Source: DAIDJD01 sp035485275 (GTDB lineage: Bacteria; Oederibacteriota; JAJYGY01; DAIDJD01). From it: 64,000 bases of DNA. Shown here piece by piece: positions 16,659-27,700 of this stretch (position 1 is the first letter of the stretch; each line of letters begins with the position of its first letter). The position numbers and the translations under genes were made by a program. Where the stretch lies: the NCBI GenBank assembly GCA_035485275.1, contig DATHOE010000046.1, positions 1-64,000 of the forward strand. The letters are read 5' to 3'. The notes beneath the pieces were generated by a model. It was not told the DNA's origin and searched no databases. It was given only the letters and a program-made list of their open reading frames with translations.

Positions 16659-17417
16659 CTAAACCCTGACGGCTATGCCCCGGCGCCGCAGGTAGCGTTT
16701 GGCCTGTCCTATGGTGAACGTCCCGTAATGGAAAATGCTGGCCGCCAGCACCGCGTCGGCCTCGCCCTGGATCAGGCCCTCGGCCAGGTGGGCCAGGGTG
16801 CCCACCCCGCCGGAGGCGATGACCGGAACCGGAACCGCGCGGCTCACCGCCTTGGTCAGCTCGAGGTCGTAGCCGGCCTTGGTGCCGTCGGCGTCCATGC
16901 TGGTCAGCAGGATCTCGCCCGCGCCCAGGGCCGCGCCCTTTTTGGCCCAGGCCACCGCGTCCTTGCCGGTGGCGGTCCTGCCCCCGTGCAGGAAGACCTC
17001 CCAGCGCCCCGGCCTGACCCGCTTGGCGTCGATGGCCAGCACCACGGTGCTGGAGCCGAAGGCCCGGGCCGCCTTGGACAGCAGGCCGGGGTCCTTGAAG
17101 GCGGCGGTGTTGATGCTGACCTTGTCCGCCCCGGCCAGCAGCAGGGTGCGCAGGTCCGCGACCGTGCGCACGCCCCCGCCCACGGTCAGCGGCATGAAGC
17201 ACTGCTCGGCCGTGCGGCTGACCACGTCCAGCAGGGTGCCGCGGCCCTCGTGGCTGGCGGCGATGTCCAGGAAGACCAGCTCGTCGGCCCCGGCCGCGTC
17301 GTAGGCGCGCGCGGCGCGCACCGGATCGCCGGCGTCCTTCAGGCCGATGAAGTTCACCCCCTTGACGACCCTCCCGTCCTTCACGTCCAGGCAGGGTATG
17401 ACCCGTTTCAACAACAC
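16659..17417 (-). CDS. hisF: Imidazole glycerol phosphate synthase subunit HisF
   Basis: The cyclase half of IGP synthase, a (beta/alpha)8 barrel that closes the imidazole ring using ammonia from HisH. It has 252 aa, the normal length. Catalytic Asp11 (IPCLDVKDG) and Asp130 (LAIDAKR) are present, as are the phosphate loops GGGVRT and ASGGVG. It starts with GTG one base after hisA. HisH is encoded in the same operon, upstream of hisA. Confidence 0.96.
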   Translation of the reverse strand: MLLKRVIPCLDVKDGRVVKGVNFIGLKDAGDPVRAARAYDAAGADELVFLDIAASHEGRGTLLDVVSRTAEQCFMPLTVGGGVRTVADLRTLLLAGADKVSINTAAFKDPGLLSKAARAFGSSTVVLAIDAKRVRPGRWEVFLHGGRTATGKDAVAWAKKGAALGAGEILLTSMDADGTKAGYDLELTKAVSRAVPVPVIASGGVGTLAHLAEGLIQGEADAVLAASIFHYGTFTIGQAKRYLRRRGIAVRV

Positions 17418-17418
17418 G

Positions 17419-18225
17419 TCAGCGCTTGTCCGGGACGCGGCGCTTGGTGGCGGCCTTGCGGCGTGCCTTCTTGCCCGGGCGCGCCGGCTCCTTGGCGTGG
17501 GGCGCCGCGGCCGCGGCGATGGCCGCCTTCAGGTCCAGGGCCCCGGAATACAGGGCCTTGCCCACGATGGCGCCGGCCAGGCCCTTGGGCTCCAGGCGGC
17601 GCAGGCGCTCGATGTCGCGCAGGGTGGTGACCCCGCCGGAGGCGATGACCGGGATCTTCACGGCGCGCAGCATCTCCTCGCAGGCCTTCACGTTGGGCCC
17701 CGACAGCATGCCGTCCTTCTTGATGTCCGTGTAGATGATGGTCTTGACCCCGAAGCGCTGCATCTTCAGGGCGAACTCCACGGCCTTGAGCTTGCTGGTC
17801 TCGACCCAGCCCTTCAGGGCCACGTAGCCGTCCTTGGCGTCGATGCCCACGACGATGCGCTCGGCGTACTTCTCCACCGCCTTTTTGAGGAACTTCTCGT
17901 CGTGCGCAGCGGAGGTCCCCAGGATGACCCTGGCCACCCCCTTGTCCAGTAGCTTCTTCAGCGTCTCGAAGTCGCGGATCCCCCCGCCGACCTGCACCGG
18001 GATCTTGAGCGCCTTGACGATGCCGAAGATGTGCTCGTGGTTGCGCGGCTCGCCCTCGAGGGCGCCGTCCAGGTCCACCACGTGCAGCCAGGGTGCGCCC
18101 TTCTTCTCCCAGTGCTTGGCCATGGAGACCGGGTTCTCGGAGTACACGGTCTCGTCGCGCACGTCGCCCCGGATGAGGCGCACGCAGCGCCCCTTCCTCA
18201 GGTCTATCGCCGGAAAAATAATCAT
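17419..18225 (-). CDS. hisA: ProFAR isomerase
   Basis: Isomerises ProFAR to PRFAR in histidine synthesis, a (beta/alpha)8 barrel. Catalytic Asp8 (FPAIDL) and the second Asp at 129 (VVGIDAKDG) are present. It is 268 aa, longer than the usual 240, because of a lysine/arginine-rich C-terminal tail of about 25 residues after the last helix. Such basic tails also occur on hisB here and may be a lineage trait. ATGA overlaps the hisH stop. Confidence 0.95.
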   Translation of the reverse strand: MIIFPAIDLRKGRCVRLIRGDVRDETVYSENPVSMAKHWEKKGAPWLHVVDLDGALEGEPRNHEHIFGIVKALKIPVQVGGGIRDFETLKKLLDKGVARVILGTSAAHDEKFLKKAVEKYAERIVVGIDAKDGYVALKGWVETSKLKAVEFALKMQRFGVKTIIYTDIKKDGMLSGPNVKACEEMLRAVKIPVIASGGVTTLRDIERLRRLEPKGLAGAIVGKALYSGALDLKAAIAAAAAPHAKEPARPGKKARRKAATKRRVPDKR

Positions 18226-18872
18226 ACCCGCTTCCCCCCCCTAAGGGCCCGCCCGCGGCAGAGGCCCCAAAAATTGCGGTACAGCGCCAGCCCGTCATCC
18301 TGGCTCTTCTCAGGATGGAACTGCGTGGCGAAAACGTTGCCGCGCCAGAGGGCCGCGGCGAAGCCGCCCTTGCCGTATTCGGCCTCGGCGGCCACGCCCT
18401 CCCCGTCCTTGCCCGCCCGGTACGAATGCAGGAAATAGAAGGGGGCGCCCTGGGCCACGCCCTTGAAGAGGGGGCAGGCCGGGTCGTGCTTCACGGTGTT
18501 CCAGCCCATGTGCGGCACCTTCAGTCCCTTGCCGAAGCGCCGCACCTGGAGGTCGAAGAATCCCAGGCCCTTGTGCAGGCCGAACTCGTCGGAGTCCCTG
18601 CAGAAGAGCTGCAGGCCGAGGCAGACGCCCAGCAGGGGCCGGTCCTCCGCCACCTGGCGCCGCAGCAGGCTGACGAAGCCCCGGTGGCGCAGGGCGCCCA
18701 TGGCGTCGCCGAAGGCGCCCACGCCGGGGAGCAGCAGGCCGCTGGCACCGGCCAGGGCGCCGGCCTTCCGGCCCACCTTGACCCGGGCGCCCACGCGCTC
18801 CAGGGCCTTGGCCACGCTGCGCAGGTTGCCGCGGCCGTAGTCGATGACGCCGATAAAGGGGAGGGCCGCCAT
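18222..18872 (-). CDS. hisH: Imidazole glycerol phosphate synthase subunit HisH
   Basis: The glutaminase half of IGP synthase (216 aa), partner of HisF. It shows the N-terminal VIDYGRGNLRSV, the nucleophile Cys84 (GVCLGLQL), the PGVGAFGDAM block and the FHPEKS motif containing the catalytic His and Glu. It starts 1 nt after hisB and overlaps hisA by 4 nt. A basic C-terminal tail extends past the glutaminase fold. Confidence 0.96.
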   Translation of the reverse strand: MAALPFIGVIDYGRGNLRSVAKALERVGARVKVGRKAGALAGASGLLLPGVGAFGDAMGALRHRGFVSLLRRQVAEDRPLLGVCLGLQLFCRDSDEFGLHKGLGFFDLQVRRFGKGLKVPHMGWNTVKHDPACPLFKGVAQGAPFYFLHSYRAGKDGEGVAAEAEYGKGGFAAALWRGNVFATQFHPEKSQDDGLALYRNFWGLCRGRALRGGKRV

Positions 18873-18873
18873 G

Positions 18874-19473
18874 TCAGCGCTTCAGCGTCCCCTTGGTGGA
18901 GGCCGCCTTGCCTTTCCGGCGCGCGTCGGGCTCGCAGGCCTGGCGCAGGGCCAGCCCCAGGGCCTTGAACGCGGCTTCGGCCACGTGGTGGTCGTTCTTG
19001 CCCGCGGCCTGCTCCAGGTGCAGGGTCAGCCGGGCCCGGTCGCAGAAGGCGCGGGTGAACTCCTCCAGGAGCTGCAATTCGAAGTTCTTCAATGTCTTCT
19101 GCTTGAAGCTCAGGCCCCAGGCCAGGAAGGGCCGGTTGCTGAGGTCCAGGGCGCAGCGCACGCGGGCCTCGTCCAGGGGAGCCTCGGACCAGCCGTAGCG
19201 GCGCAGGCCGGCCTTGTCTCCCAGGGCCTGCCCCAGGGCCGTGCCGAAGGCGAGGCCCAGGTCCTCGGCCAGGTGGTGGTCGTCCACCTCCAGGTCGCCC
19301 TTGGCCTTCAGGTCCAGGTCGAAGAGGGCCTGGCGGCAGCAGACGTCGAGCATGTGCTCAAGGAAGGGCAGGCCCGTCTTCATCCGCACGGTTCCGGAGC
19401 CGTCCACGTTCAGGGACAGTTGGATGGAGGTTTCGCGGGTCTTGCGCGTGACTCTGGCTTGGCGTGGCGTCAT
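18874..19473 (-). CDS. hisB: Imidazoleglycerol-phosphate dehydratase
   Basis: Dehydrates IGP to imidazole acetol phosphate; 199 aa, a stand-alone dehydratase without the histidinol-phosphatase domain of enterobacterial HisB. The Mn-binding motifs are VDDHHLAED and NDHHVAEAAFKALG. The first conserved block reads FLEHML where most enzymes have FLDHML. The histidinol-phosphatase must be encoded elsewhere. A Lys/Arg-rich C-terminal tail is present. ATGA overlap with hisC. Confidence 0.95.
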   Translation of the reverse strand: MTPRQARVTRKTRETSIQLSLNVDGSGTVRMKTGLPFLEHMLDVCCRQALFDLDLKAKGDLEVDDHHLAEDLGLAFGTALGQALGDKAGLRRYGWSEAPLDEARVRCALDLSNRPFLAWGLSFKQKTLKNFELQLLEEFTRAFCDRARLTLHLEQAAGKNDHHVAEAAFKALGLALRQACEPDARRKGKAASTKGTLKR

Positions 19474-20540
19474 CGGGCGCTTGCTCCCTCTTGTTTTGCG
19501 AAAGCGGCCAGGGCCGCTTCCAGCCTGGCGGTCTGGGCCTCGTCCCCGGCGTTGATGCGTATGCAGTGCTCCAGGGCTCCGCCCTCGAAGCGCCGCACCC
19601 TCAGGCCCTGCTTGAGGAGATGGGCGTGGAGTTCGACGCTGCGGGCGTGCCGCGCCAGCACGAAATTGGAGTCGCTGGGCCAGAGCGTCATGCCCGGCAC
19701 CCCGGCCAGGGCCGCCTCCAGCCGCCTGCGCTGGGCCAGCAGGCCGGGCACGCGGCCCAGGAAGGCCGGGGCCATGTCCAGGGCCTCGCAGGCCAGGGCC
19801 TGGGTCAGGCTGTTCAGGTTGTAGGGCAGGCGCACCTTCTCGAGTTCCTTGACCAGCGCGGGCTGGGCCGAGAGCCAGCCCAGGCGCAGGCCGGCCAGCC
19901 CCCAGGCCTTGCTGAAGGTGCGCAGGACCACCAGGCCGGGCTCACCGGAGGAGGCCGCCAGCAGGCTGCGGCCGCCGAACTCGGCGTAGGCCTCGTCCAG
20001 CACCAGGGTGCTGTGCTCCAGGCCCCGCAGCGCGTCCACCAGCGCCGGGTCAAAGGCCTGCCCGGTGGGGTTGTTGGGGCTGGCCAGGAAGATCAGGCGC
20101 GGCTTCAGCCGCTTGGCCGCTTCCACAAAGGCCGGGGTGAGGCCCCAGTCCGTCCCGAGCTCCTCCTCATGCACCTTCCAGCCCAGGCCCAGGGCGCAGA
20201 GGCGGTACATGGAAAAGGTCGGGCGGGGCAGGAGGCAGAGGGCCCCCTCGCCGCCGAAGGCCGTCAGCAGGAGCCCGATGAGCTCGTCTGAGCCGTTGCC
20301 GAAAAGGATCCCGTCCTCGGGCAGGGAGTGCAGCGCGGCCAGGCGCTTCCTCAGGCCCGACGCCGCGGGGTCGGGATAGCGCTGGTACAGCGTCTCCTTG
20401 GCCAGGGCCGCGGCGCGGGCCAGCCAGTCCCGGGGCGGGGCGTAGGGGTTCTCGTTGGCGTCCAGGGGCGCGTCGCCCAGGCTTTCCTCGGGCTGGTAGG
20501 CCCGCAATTGGGCCAGAATGGGGCGCAGCGGCGCGGCCAC
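19470..20540 (-). CDS. hisC: Histidinol-phosphate aminotransferase
   Basis: A PLP-dependent class I/II aminotransferase (356 aa) converting imidazole acetol phosphate to histidinol phosphate with glutamate. It carries LDANENPY near residue 27, SPNNPTG (154-160), LDEAYAEF and the PLP lysine Lys211 in RTFSKAWGLAGLRLGW. The start is a GTG directly abutting the hisD stop (zero spacing). Confidence 0.95.
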   Translation of the reverse strand: MAAPLRPILAQLRAYQPEESLGDAPLDANENPYAPPRDWLARAAALAKETLYQRYPDPAASGLRKRLAALHSLPEDGILFGNGSDELIGLLLTAFGGEGALCLLPRPTFSMYRLCALGLGWKVHEEELGTDWGLTPAFVEAAKRLKPRLIFLASPNNPTGQAFDPALVDALRGLEHSTLVLDEAYAEFGGRSLLAASSGEPGLVVLRTFSKAWGLAGLRLGWLSAQPALVKELEKVRLPYNLNSLTQALACEALDMAPAFLGRVPGLLAQRRRLEAALAGVPGMTLWPSDSNFVLARHARSVELHAHLLKQGLRVRRFEGGALEHCIRINAGDEAQTARLEAALAAFAKQEGASAR

Positions 20541-21842
20541 CTAGGCCTTCTTCTTCGGCAGGCGCACCTGGCCGCTGAGCACGTGGGCCTGCAGGCCTTC
20601 GGCTCCGCCGATGGCCTGCAGCACGGGCAGGGCCGCTTCCAGGGCCGGCCGGCTGTAGCCGATGAGCGAGCTGCGGGTGACGAAATCCTCGACGCTGAGC
20701 CCGCTGCTGAAACGCGCCGTGCCGCCCGTGGGCAGCACATGGCTGGGGCCGGCCAGGAAGTCCCCCAGGGCCACCGGCGTGTAGGGCCCCACAAAGATGG
20801 CTCCGGCGGCCTTCAGCTTGGGGAGCCAGGCCTCCGAGTCGCGCACCATGAGCTGCAGGTGCTCCGGCGCGAGCAGGTCCGCCACGGCCACGGCCAGCTC
20901 CATGTCGCGGCATACCACCACCAGGCCGTGGCGCTGCAGGCTCGACGTGGCAGCGGAGCGGCGCGGCAGGCTCTTCAGGCGCTTTTTCAGGGCCGCGAGC
21001 ACGGCCTTGGCCAGGCGGGCGCTGGGGGTCACCAGGACGGCCGTCTCGTCTCCGGCGTGCTCGGCCTGGCTCAGGAGGTCGGCGGCCACCCATTCGGCCG
21101 GGGCGCTGTCGTCGGCCAGCACCAGGGCCTCGCTGGGGCCGGCGATCATGTCGATGCCGCAGACGCCGTAGACCTGCTTCTTGGCCAGGGCCACCCAGCT
21201 GTTGCCCGGGCCCACGATCTTGTCCACCCTCTGCACGCTGGCCGTGCCGTAGGCCAGGGCCGCGATGGCCTGGGCCCCGCCCACGCGCAGGATTTCCTTG
21301 ACCCCCGCCATGTCCGCGGCCACCAGCAGGCGCGGGTCCACGCCCTTGTTGAATCGGTCGGGCGTCGCCAGCACCAGTTCCTTGACCCCGGCCACGGAGG
21401 CGGGCACGGCCGTCATCAGCACGGTCGACACCAGGGGCGCCTCGCCGCCGGGCACGTAGAGGCCCACCCTGCGCAGGGGCCGCACCATCTGCCCCAGCAG
21501 GACGCCGCTGCGCAGGTGGGAGCGCCAGGATTTCGGCTTCAAACGGGCCTGGTAGGACCGGACGTTGGAGATGACGGTCTCGATGGCTTTGACAAAGGCC
21601 TTGTCCACCCTGGCGTAGGCCGCCTTGACCTCGGAGGCGCCCACGAGCAGGTCCTTGGCCCCGCCCTTGAAGCCGTCGAAGCGGCGGGCGTAGGCCAGCA
21701 GGGCCTTGTCCCCGCGCTTCTCCACGCCGCGCAGTATGGCGGCCACGGCGCGTTCCTGGGTCCGCGCGGCGGCCGACACGGTGCGCAAAGAGGCGCCCAG
21801 GGCCCGCAGATCCTTCGCATCGCGGATACGGATGCTTCGCAT
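20541..21842 (-). CDS. hisD: Histidinol dehydrogenase
   Basis: Performs the last two oxidation steps to histidine with NAD+ and zinc. It has 433 aa, full length. GPGNSWVALAKKQVYG, IAGPSEALVLAD, LSQAEHAGDE and GPSHVLPTGGTA are all standard and hold the zinc and base residues. It is the first his gene of the operon, 8 nt after a small exported protein, with AAGGAA as ribosome binding site. hisG, hisE and a histidinol-phosphatase are absent from the window. Confidence 0.96.
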   Translation of the reverse strand: MRSIRIRDAKDLRALGASLRTVSAAARTQERAVAAILRGVEKRGDKALLAYARRFDGFKGGAKDLLVGASEVKAAYARVDKAFVKAIETVISNVRSYQARLKPKSWRSHLRSGVLLGQMVRPLRRVGLYVPGGEAPLVSTVLMTAVPASVAGVKELVLATPDRFNKGVDPRLLVAADMAGVKEILRVGGAQAIAALAYGTASVQRVDKIVGPGNSWVALAKKQVYGVCGIDMIAGPSEALVLADDSAPAEWVAADLLSQAEHAGDETAVLVTPSARLAKAVLAALKKRLKSLPRRSAATSSLQRHGLVVVCRDMELAVAVADLLAPEHLQLMVRDSEAWLPKLKAAGAIFVGPYTPVALGDFLAGPSHVLPTGGTARFSSGLSVEDFVTRSSLIGYSRPALEAALPVLQAIGGAEGLQAHVLSGQVRLPKKKA

Positions 21843-21850
21843 GCTGTTCC

Positions 21851-22411
21851 TTAAGGGAGGCCCCGGTCGCGGCGCACAAAATGGGGGCTGCGTTCCCGGG
21901 GGTCGGGCAGGGCGTCCAGCTGGTCGCGCAGGCGGAGCGCCCGCGGCAGGGCCCGCCAGCCCCGGGCCCAGTCCTTGTCGAAAAACGCGCCGTCCAGGGG
22001 CGCGGGGTCGAGCCGGGGCTCCTGGCCCTCGGTCCAGCGCAGCCGGCCCAGGCCCGCGAGGCCCATCCAGCGGCTGCGATTGCTCATGTCGGGGATCCAG
22101 CGGACGCTCACCGCGGGGCCGAGGCCCTCCAGGCGGTCGCTCTGGATGCGGGAGTCCTGGTCATAGGGGTCGAGCAGGAGGCGCAGCGTGCGGCCCTGCT
22201 TGGCCGCCTTCGCCATGGCCCGGGTCAGCGGCCCGCCGTCCAAGGTGCCCAATTCCGCGTCCACCGCGCCGCTGGACAGGGCCAGGGCCGCTCCGGGTTC
22301 CAGGGCGCGCGCGGCGCCGGAGACCGGGCTGGGGCCGGGGCCGTCCGCCCGGGCCGCGGCCGGGACAAAAAAAACGGACGCCAAGACGCAGAGCAGGGCC
22401 GCGGGATTCAC
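21851..22411 (-). CDS. Small exported protein, possibly a degenerate phospholipase D-like domain
   Basis: 186 aa with a signal peptide (residues 1-22, cleavage near AARADG). The middle (LRLLLDPYDQDSRIQSDRLEGLG, residues about 75-97 taken as a region, then VSVRWIPDMSNRSRW) has the layout of a phospholipase D subdomain: a beta strand, a serine-rich turn, a variable loop, and a strand leading to the place of the HKD motif. No HxKxxxxD is present, so an active nuclease or lipase is unlikely. The start is a GTG 4 nt after murA. The phospholipase relation is weak, and I treat the function as unknown. Confidence 0.6.
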   Translation of the reverse strand: MNPAALLCVLASVFFVPAAARADGPGPSPVSGAARALEPGAALALSSGAVDAELGTLDGGPLTRAMAKAAKQGRTLRLLLDPYDQDSRIQSDRLEGLGPAVSVRWIPDMSNRSRWMGLAGLGRLRWTEGQEPRLDPAPLDGAFFDKDWARGWRALPRALRLRDQLDALPDPRERSPHFVRRDRGLP

Positions 22412-22415
22412 GCGT

Positions 22416-23669
<1,254 letters not shown>

Positions 23670-23678
23670 AGGTCGGGT

Positions 23679-23687
23679 ATTTTAGCA
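23679..23687 (-). promoter_or_regulatory. Extended -10 promoter of murA and the following run
   Basis: TGCTAAAAT on the minus strand is an extended -10 (TG-N-TAAAAT). No good -35 is seen 16-18 bp upstream, as expected for extended -10 promoters. Only 9 nt separate the box from the ATG, so the leader would be 2-3 nt. The same nine bases occur upstream of secA. Confidence 0.5.
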
Positions 23688-23722
23688 GGAGTGAAGCCGC
23701 CACGAAAGAAGACCGTGAGGGC

Positions 23723-23752
23723 AAAAAAAAACCGCCGCGCGATGCGCGGCGG
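23723..23752 (-). terminator. Rho-independent terminator of the FlgD-Ig/PorV operon
   Basis: On the minus strand a perfect 9-bp GC stem (CCGCCGCGC with its complement, loop ATC) is followed by nine T's. It lies 20 nt after the PorV-like stop and just before the murA promoter, so it separates the two units. Confidence 0.92.
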
Positions 23753-23772
23753 CGCCTTCCGCGGACCGGGCC

Positions 23773-24768
23773 CTAGAACTTGATTCCGAGCCCGAAGCGC
23801 TGCGTGTTCCCCAGGGTGTCGCTGCCCAGGTCGAATTCGTAGGTGTAGTCCACTTCCCAGACGTCCGCCTTCAGCGAGGCGCCCGCGGTCAGGACACCGG
23901 AGTCCTGGTTCTGGATCTGCTCATAGTAGCCCGCGCGGACGCCGACGTTCTTGATCACGCCCAGGTGCTCGCTTTGGCCGTCCAGGAACCAGCGCTCGCC
24001 GCCGACATGCCAGCTGGAAAGCCCCATGCCGTCGGGGTTCTGCACGTCGCTTCCCTGCTCCTCCCGCACTTCCACCGACACCAGGGTGAGGGGGTCGTAG
24101 CGGTAGGCGGCGCCCTCCTTGACCGTGGTGGGTATGTTTTCGACGTTCCCCGTGGACCAGGTCAGGGTGCTGTAGAGGTCCTGGACCATCAGGCCCAGGG
24201 AGACCTTGGGGCCCAGCTTCAGCATGGCGCCGAAGCCCGAACCCCAGCCGTCGGCGTCGCCGCCGCCCACGCTGGTGCCGGCGGAATCCTGGCTCAGGTC
24301 CGAGGTGACCCGCAGGTACTTGAACTGCCAGCCCAGGGACAGCTTGGCCCAGGCGTCCTCGCCGAAGCCGTAGACCTGCTTGGCGCCGGAATATTCAAAG
24401 GCGTCCTCGTTCCATTCGCCCGGGTTCAGGCTCACCGAAAGCTGGTTGAAGGACAGGCCCACGGCGGTGTAGCCCTGGTCGCCCTGGGCGTAGGCCACGA
24501 AGTCCCGGGACAGGAAGCTGAGGCCGTAGAGGTCGCTGTGGCTGAAGGTGGCGAAGCGGTCGGAGGGGTCGAAGAAGGCCATGCCGGCCGGGTTCTCCTC
24601 GGCCGCGTTGCCGTCGTCGGCCACGGCCGTGAAGGCCCCGCCCATGCCCAGGGGCCGGGTGCCCACGCCCACGTCGTCGAAGACGCCGCCCAGGTCCGTG
24701 GACAGGGTCGCGGCCCGCAGGGTCCCGGCGGCGAGCAAGGCGACGAAGCAAGCTGCCAGGCGCCTCAT
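23773..24768 (-). CDS. PorV/PorQ-family outer-membrane barrel protein
   Basis: 331 aa with a signal peptide (residues 1-19). The mature start has the family pattern GVGTRPLGMGGAFTAVADDGNAAEENPAGMA, here given as the region from residue about 35 to 65, shared by PorV, PorQ and FadL-like small barrels. Strand-turn-strand patterns continue to the end, and the last residues FGLGIKF end in an aromatic, the usual BAM insertion signal. In Bacteroidetes PorV shuttles type IX secretion cargo. ATGA overlaps the stop of the large Ig-domain gene, so the two are translationally coupled and probably act together. True type IX function is not shown, since no porL/M/N/K genes are here. Confidence 0.85.
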   Translation of the reverse strand: MRRLAACFVALLAAGTLRAATLSTDLGGVFDDVGVGTRPLGMGGAFTAVADDGNAAEENPAGMAFFDPSDRFATFSHSDLYGLSFLSRDFVAYAQGDQGYTAVGLSFNQLSVSLNPGEWNEDAFEYSGAKQVYGFGEDAWAKLSLGWQFKYLRVTSDLSQDSAGTSVGGGDADGWGSGFGAMLKLGPKVSLGLMVQDLYSTLTWSTGNVENIPTTVKEGAAYRYDPLTLVSVEVREEQGSDVQNPDGMGLSSWHVGGERWFLDGQSEHLGVIKNVGVRAGYYEQIQNQDSGVLTAGASLKADVWEVDYTYEFDLGSDTLGNTQRFGLGIKF

Positions 24769-27700
24769 TTGATCAGGGCCACAGGGCGGGTCTGGGTGTT
24801 GTGGGATCCGTCGATGCCGGATTCGGTCCAGCGCACCAGGTAGATGCCGTTGTGCACCACGGTGCCGCTGTCGTTGGTGCCGTCCCAGGTGAAGTAGTAT
24901 TCCACGTCGCCCATGGTGTCGGTCGGGGCCGTCTGTGTGGCGGAGATGCCGTTGCCCAGGGTCAGGTCGCGGATCAGGCGGCCGGAGGTGTCGTAAACCC
25001 TGGCCTCCATGGTGGCCGGCGCCACCGAAGAATAGTAGAAGCGGGCCTTCTGGTAGAGCGGGTTCGAATTCCAGGGGTCAAAGGCGCGGGTGTTGGGCAG
25101 GCTGATGGCCGTGGGCGTGGAGGCCGGGGACACCGTGCCGGTGGCGACCGGCGTGTTGGTCAGGCTCTGGGCGTAGGCCAGAGCGTAGTAAATATCGGCG
25201 GTGGCGCCGTTGGGGGCCTGGAAGCTGCAGGCGTTGTTGCTGGCCGTGGGGCTCGTCGGCATGTTGACGCCGGAGATCGCGCTCCAGGAGCCGTTGTTGT
25301 AGCCCAGGACCACCAGGTCGCTGGCCGCGGAGCTGCCGGCCGTGGCGGTGATCGCGCCGAGGTCGCTGCTGTTGTAGTACAGCGTGAAGTCCACCGGGGT
25401 CGCCAGGGGATAGGACCAGGCCAGGGAGGTCCCCAAGGGGCTGCCGCTGGCGTTCACCTCGAAGCCCAGCGCGGAATCGTTGGTGCTCTGCAGGAAGTCG
25501 TAGCCCGGCGCCGCGGGCAAGGCCGTGGGCTTGACGGCCTCGACCGAGGCCGTGGTCATGGTCAGGCCGGTGGCGGAGCTGGTGATGGTGATGGGCGTCT
25601 CTCCGGAGATGGCCAGCTCCTGGTTGGGATAGAGCAGGCTCACGCAGGTCAGGCAGCCGGCGGTGCTGAACTGGGGGTTGTTGGAGCAGGGCGCGGACAG
25701 CAGGGCGGGCCCGGGGTGCAGGTTGAGCGAGGAATCCACACTCTCGGTGAAGGTGTCCACCTCCCAAAGCCCGGCGCTGTCGATGGCGGGGCTGATCTGG
25801 TAGGTCATCGTGCCCTGGGTTCCCAGGCTCCCGGTGGACACCAGGGTCATGTTCACGGGCTGCTTGACGTCGCCGGAGGCGGTGACCGAGACCTGGTAGA
25901 GGGACACGCTGCAGCCGCCCCACTCGATGGTGTTCTTGGAGGTGGGGGGCATCTGTATGCTCACCGACACCTTCGAGATGTCCTGGTAGGGGCCGGGGAC
26001 GCCGCTCTGGCAGAGGCTGAGCGGATACTGGTTGTTGTTCGTGTCGAAGAGGACCACGCCGTTGGCCTGTATCTCAGGCGAGGCGGTGTCGAACACGCTG
26101 AAGGGAACGGTCTGCTCGGCGCAAAGGCCGTTGGAGTTGCAGGTGAATGCTTCCAGGGTGTAATTCCCGCCGTTGACGATGGGCGCGCTGGGGTAGAAGT
26201 ACACGACCAGGCCGTTGCCGCCGGTGTTGCTGATGCTGCCGCCGTTGGTGCTGGAGCTGCCGCCGATCGTGATGCCATTGGGGCCGGTCAGGGTGGCGTA
26301 GGACACGCTCCCGGCCGTGTTGAAGGCGGTGGTCAGGTCCTGGAACTGCACCCACAGGGGGTTCGAGGCCGAGTACACCTCGGGCTGCTCGATCCCGTTG
26401 GTGGGCGGATTGGAGCTGATGTATTGCGGCGGCGTGTTGTCGCTGGTGGTCCCGCCGCCGTTCTGGACCGAGAAGATGGCCGAGGTGTTCTGGGTGCTGA
26501 TGGCGTCGCCCTGAGGGGTGCCCCAGATCACGCCGGAGGGCACATCCTGCTGGGTCTGGGGCCAGAAATGGAACGCGTCGGCGACGTACGCAGCCGCAGC
26601 GGTGGGGGCACAGGCATCCACAACGCTCGGCGTGCTTCCGAAGGTGCCGCTGAAGGCAAGGCCCGTCAGCGTGCTTTGCAGGTCTAGGCGGTAATTGCCC
26701 TGGGCCGGCGTCGAGCCGTACCAGTCGTAGCCGTCCTGGGCGCTGATCGTGGCCGGCTGCAGGGAGGAGATAAAGCCTCCGGCAGCGTAAAGCGGATAGT
26801 TGCCGTTGACCCCGCCCAAAGCGTTGAAGCCCTTGGGCAGCCAGTCGTTCCCCTTGTCGCCGTCGCCGCTGATCACGGTGGTGCCCACCGAGAAATCGAT
26901 GATGTTGGGCTGGGCCGTGCTGGTGACGCAGACCTCGTTGTTAACCGACTCGGGTACCATGTTCTGGTCCTCCGAGTATGCCGCCAGGAAAGGATAGAGG
27001 AAGCTCGCCTCTATAGTGTCCCAGTCAGAGGAATCCGTACCCGCCGCAAAGGGTGTGAAGGCACCCCCCGCGCTGAGCGTGCCCGGCTGGTTGTAGGTCC
27101 AGATCGTGGACTCCGCGTCCGACACGGAATTGATGCCGTTGATGGCCACCGTGGTCACGTTGCCGTAGTTCGTAAGGAAGGTCGAGCTCGTCTGACCGGC
27201 ATCCTTCCAGCCGAGGACCTCGAGGGATTTGTTCATGGCGACATAGTCCGCGGAGTCGTTCGTCAGGCTCACGGTGTAGTTGACGTCGGTGAGGCTGCCG
27301 TTGGTGATCACCGGCGCGGTGGGGATGGACGGCGGGGTCAGCGTGATGTTGCTGATGCTCAGCTTCAGGGACACGACCTTGATCTGGCTGGTGACGGGTA
27401 TCCCGTAGAGGCCGTTGGTGTCGTGGATGTTGTAGGTCACGGTGTAGATGCCGTCATAGACGAAATTCTGGTTGCCGTCGTCCCCGGACCAGTAGTCCTG
27501 GCCGGCCAAGGAGGCCGCGTTGTTGGCGAAGATGTAGGACGGCAGGTTCTTGGTGACCATGGACCAGCTGCCGTTGGAGGAGATGGAGACGTCCACGATC
27601 GTGTTGGGCTTGTTCACCGTGAAATTGAACTGGGCCTGCGCGCTGCTGGCGATGACGTTGGCCGGATTGGCCGCGCTCCATCCCTGGCACAAGGTCGAGA

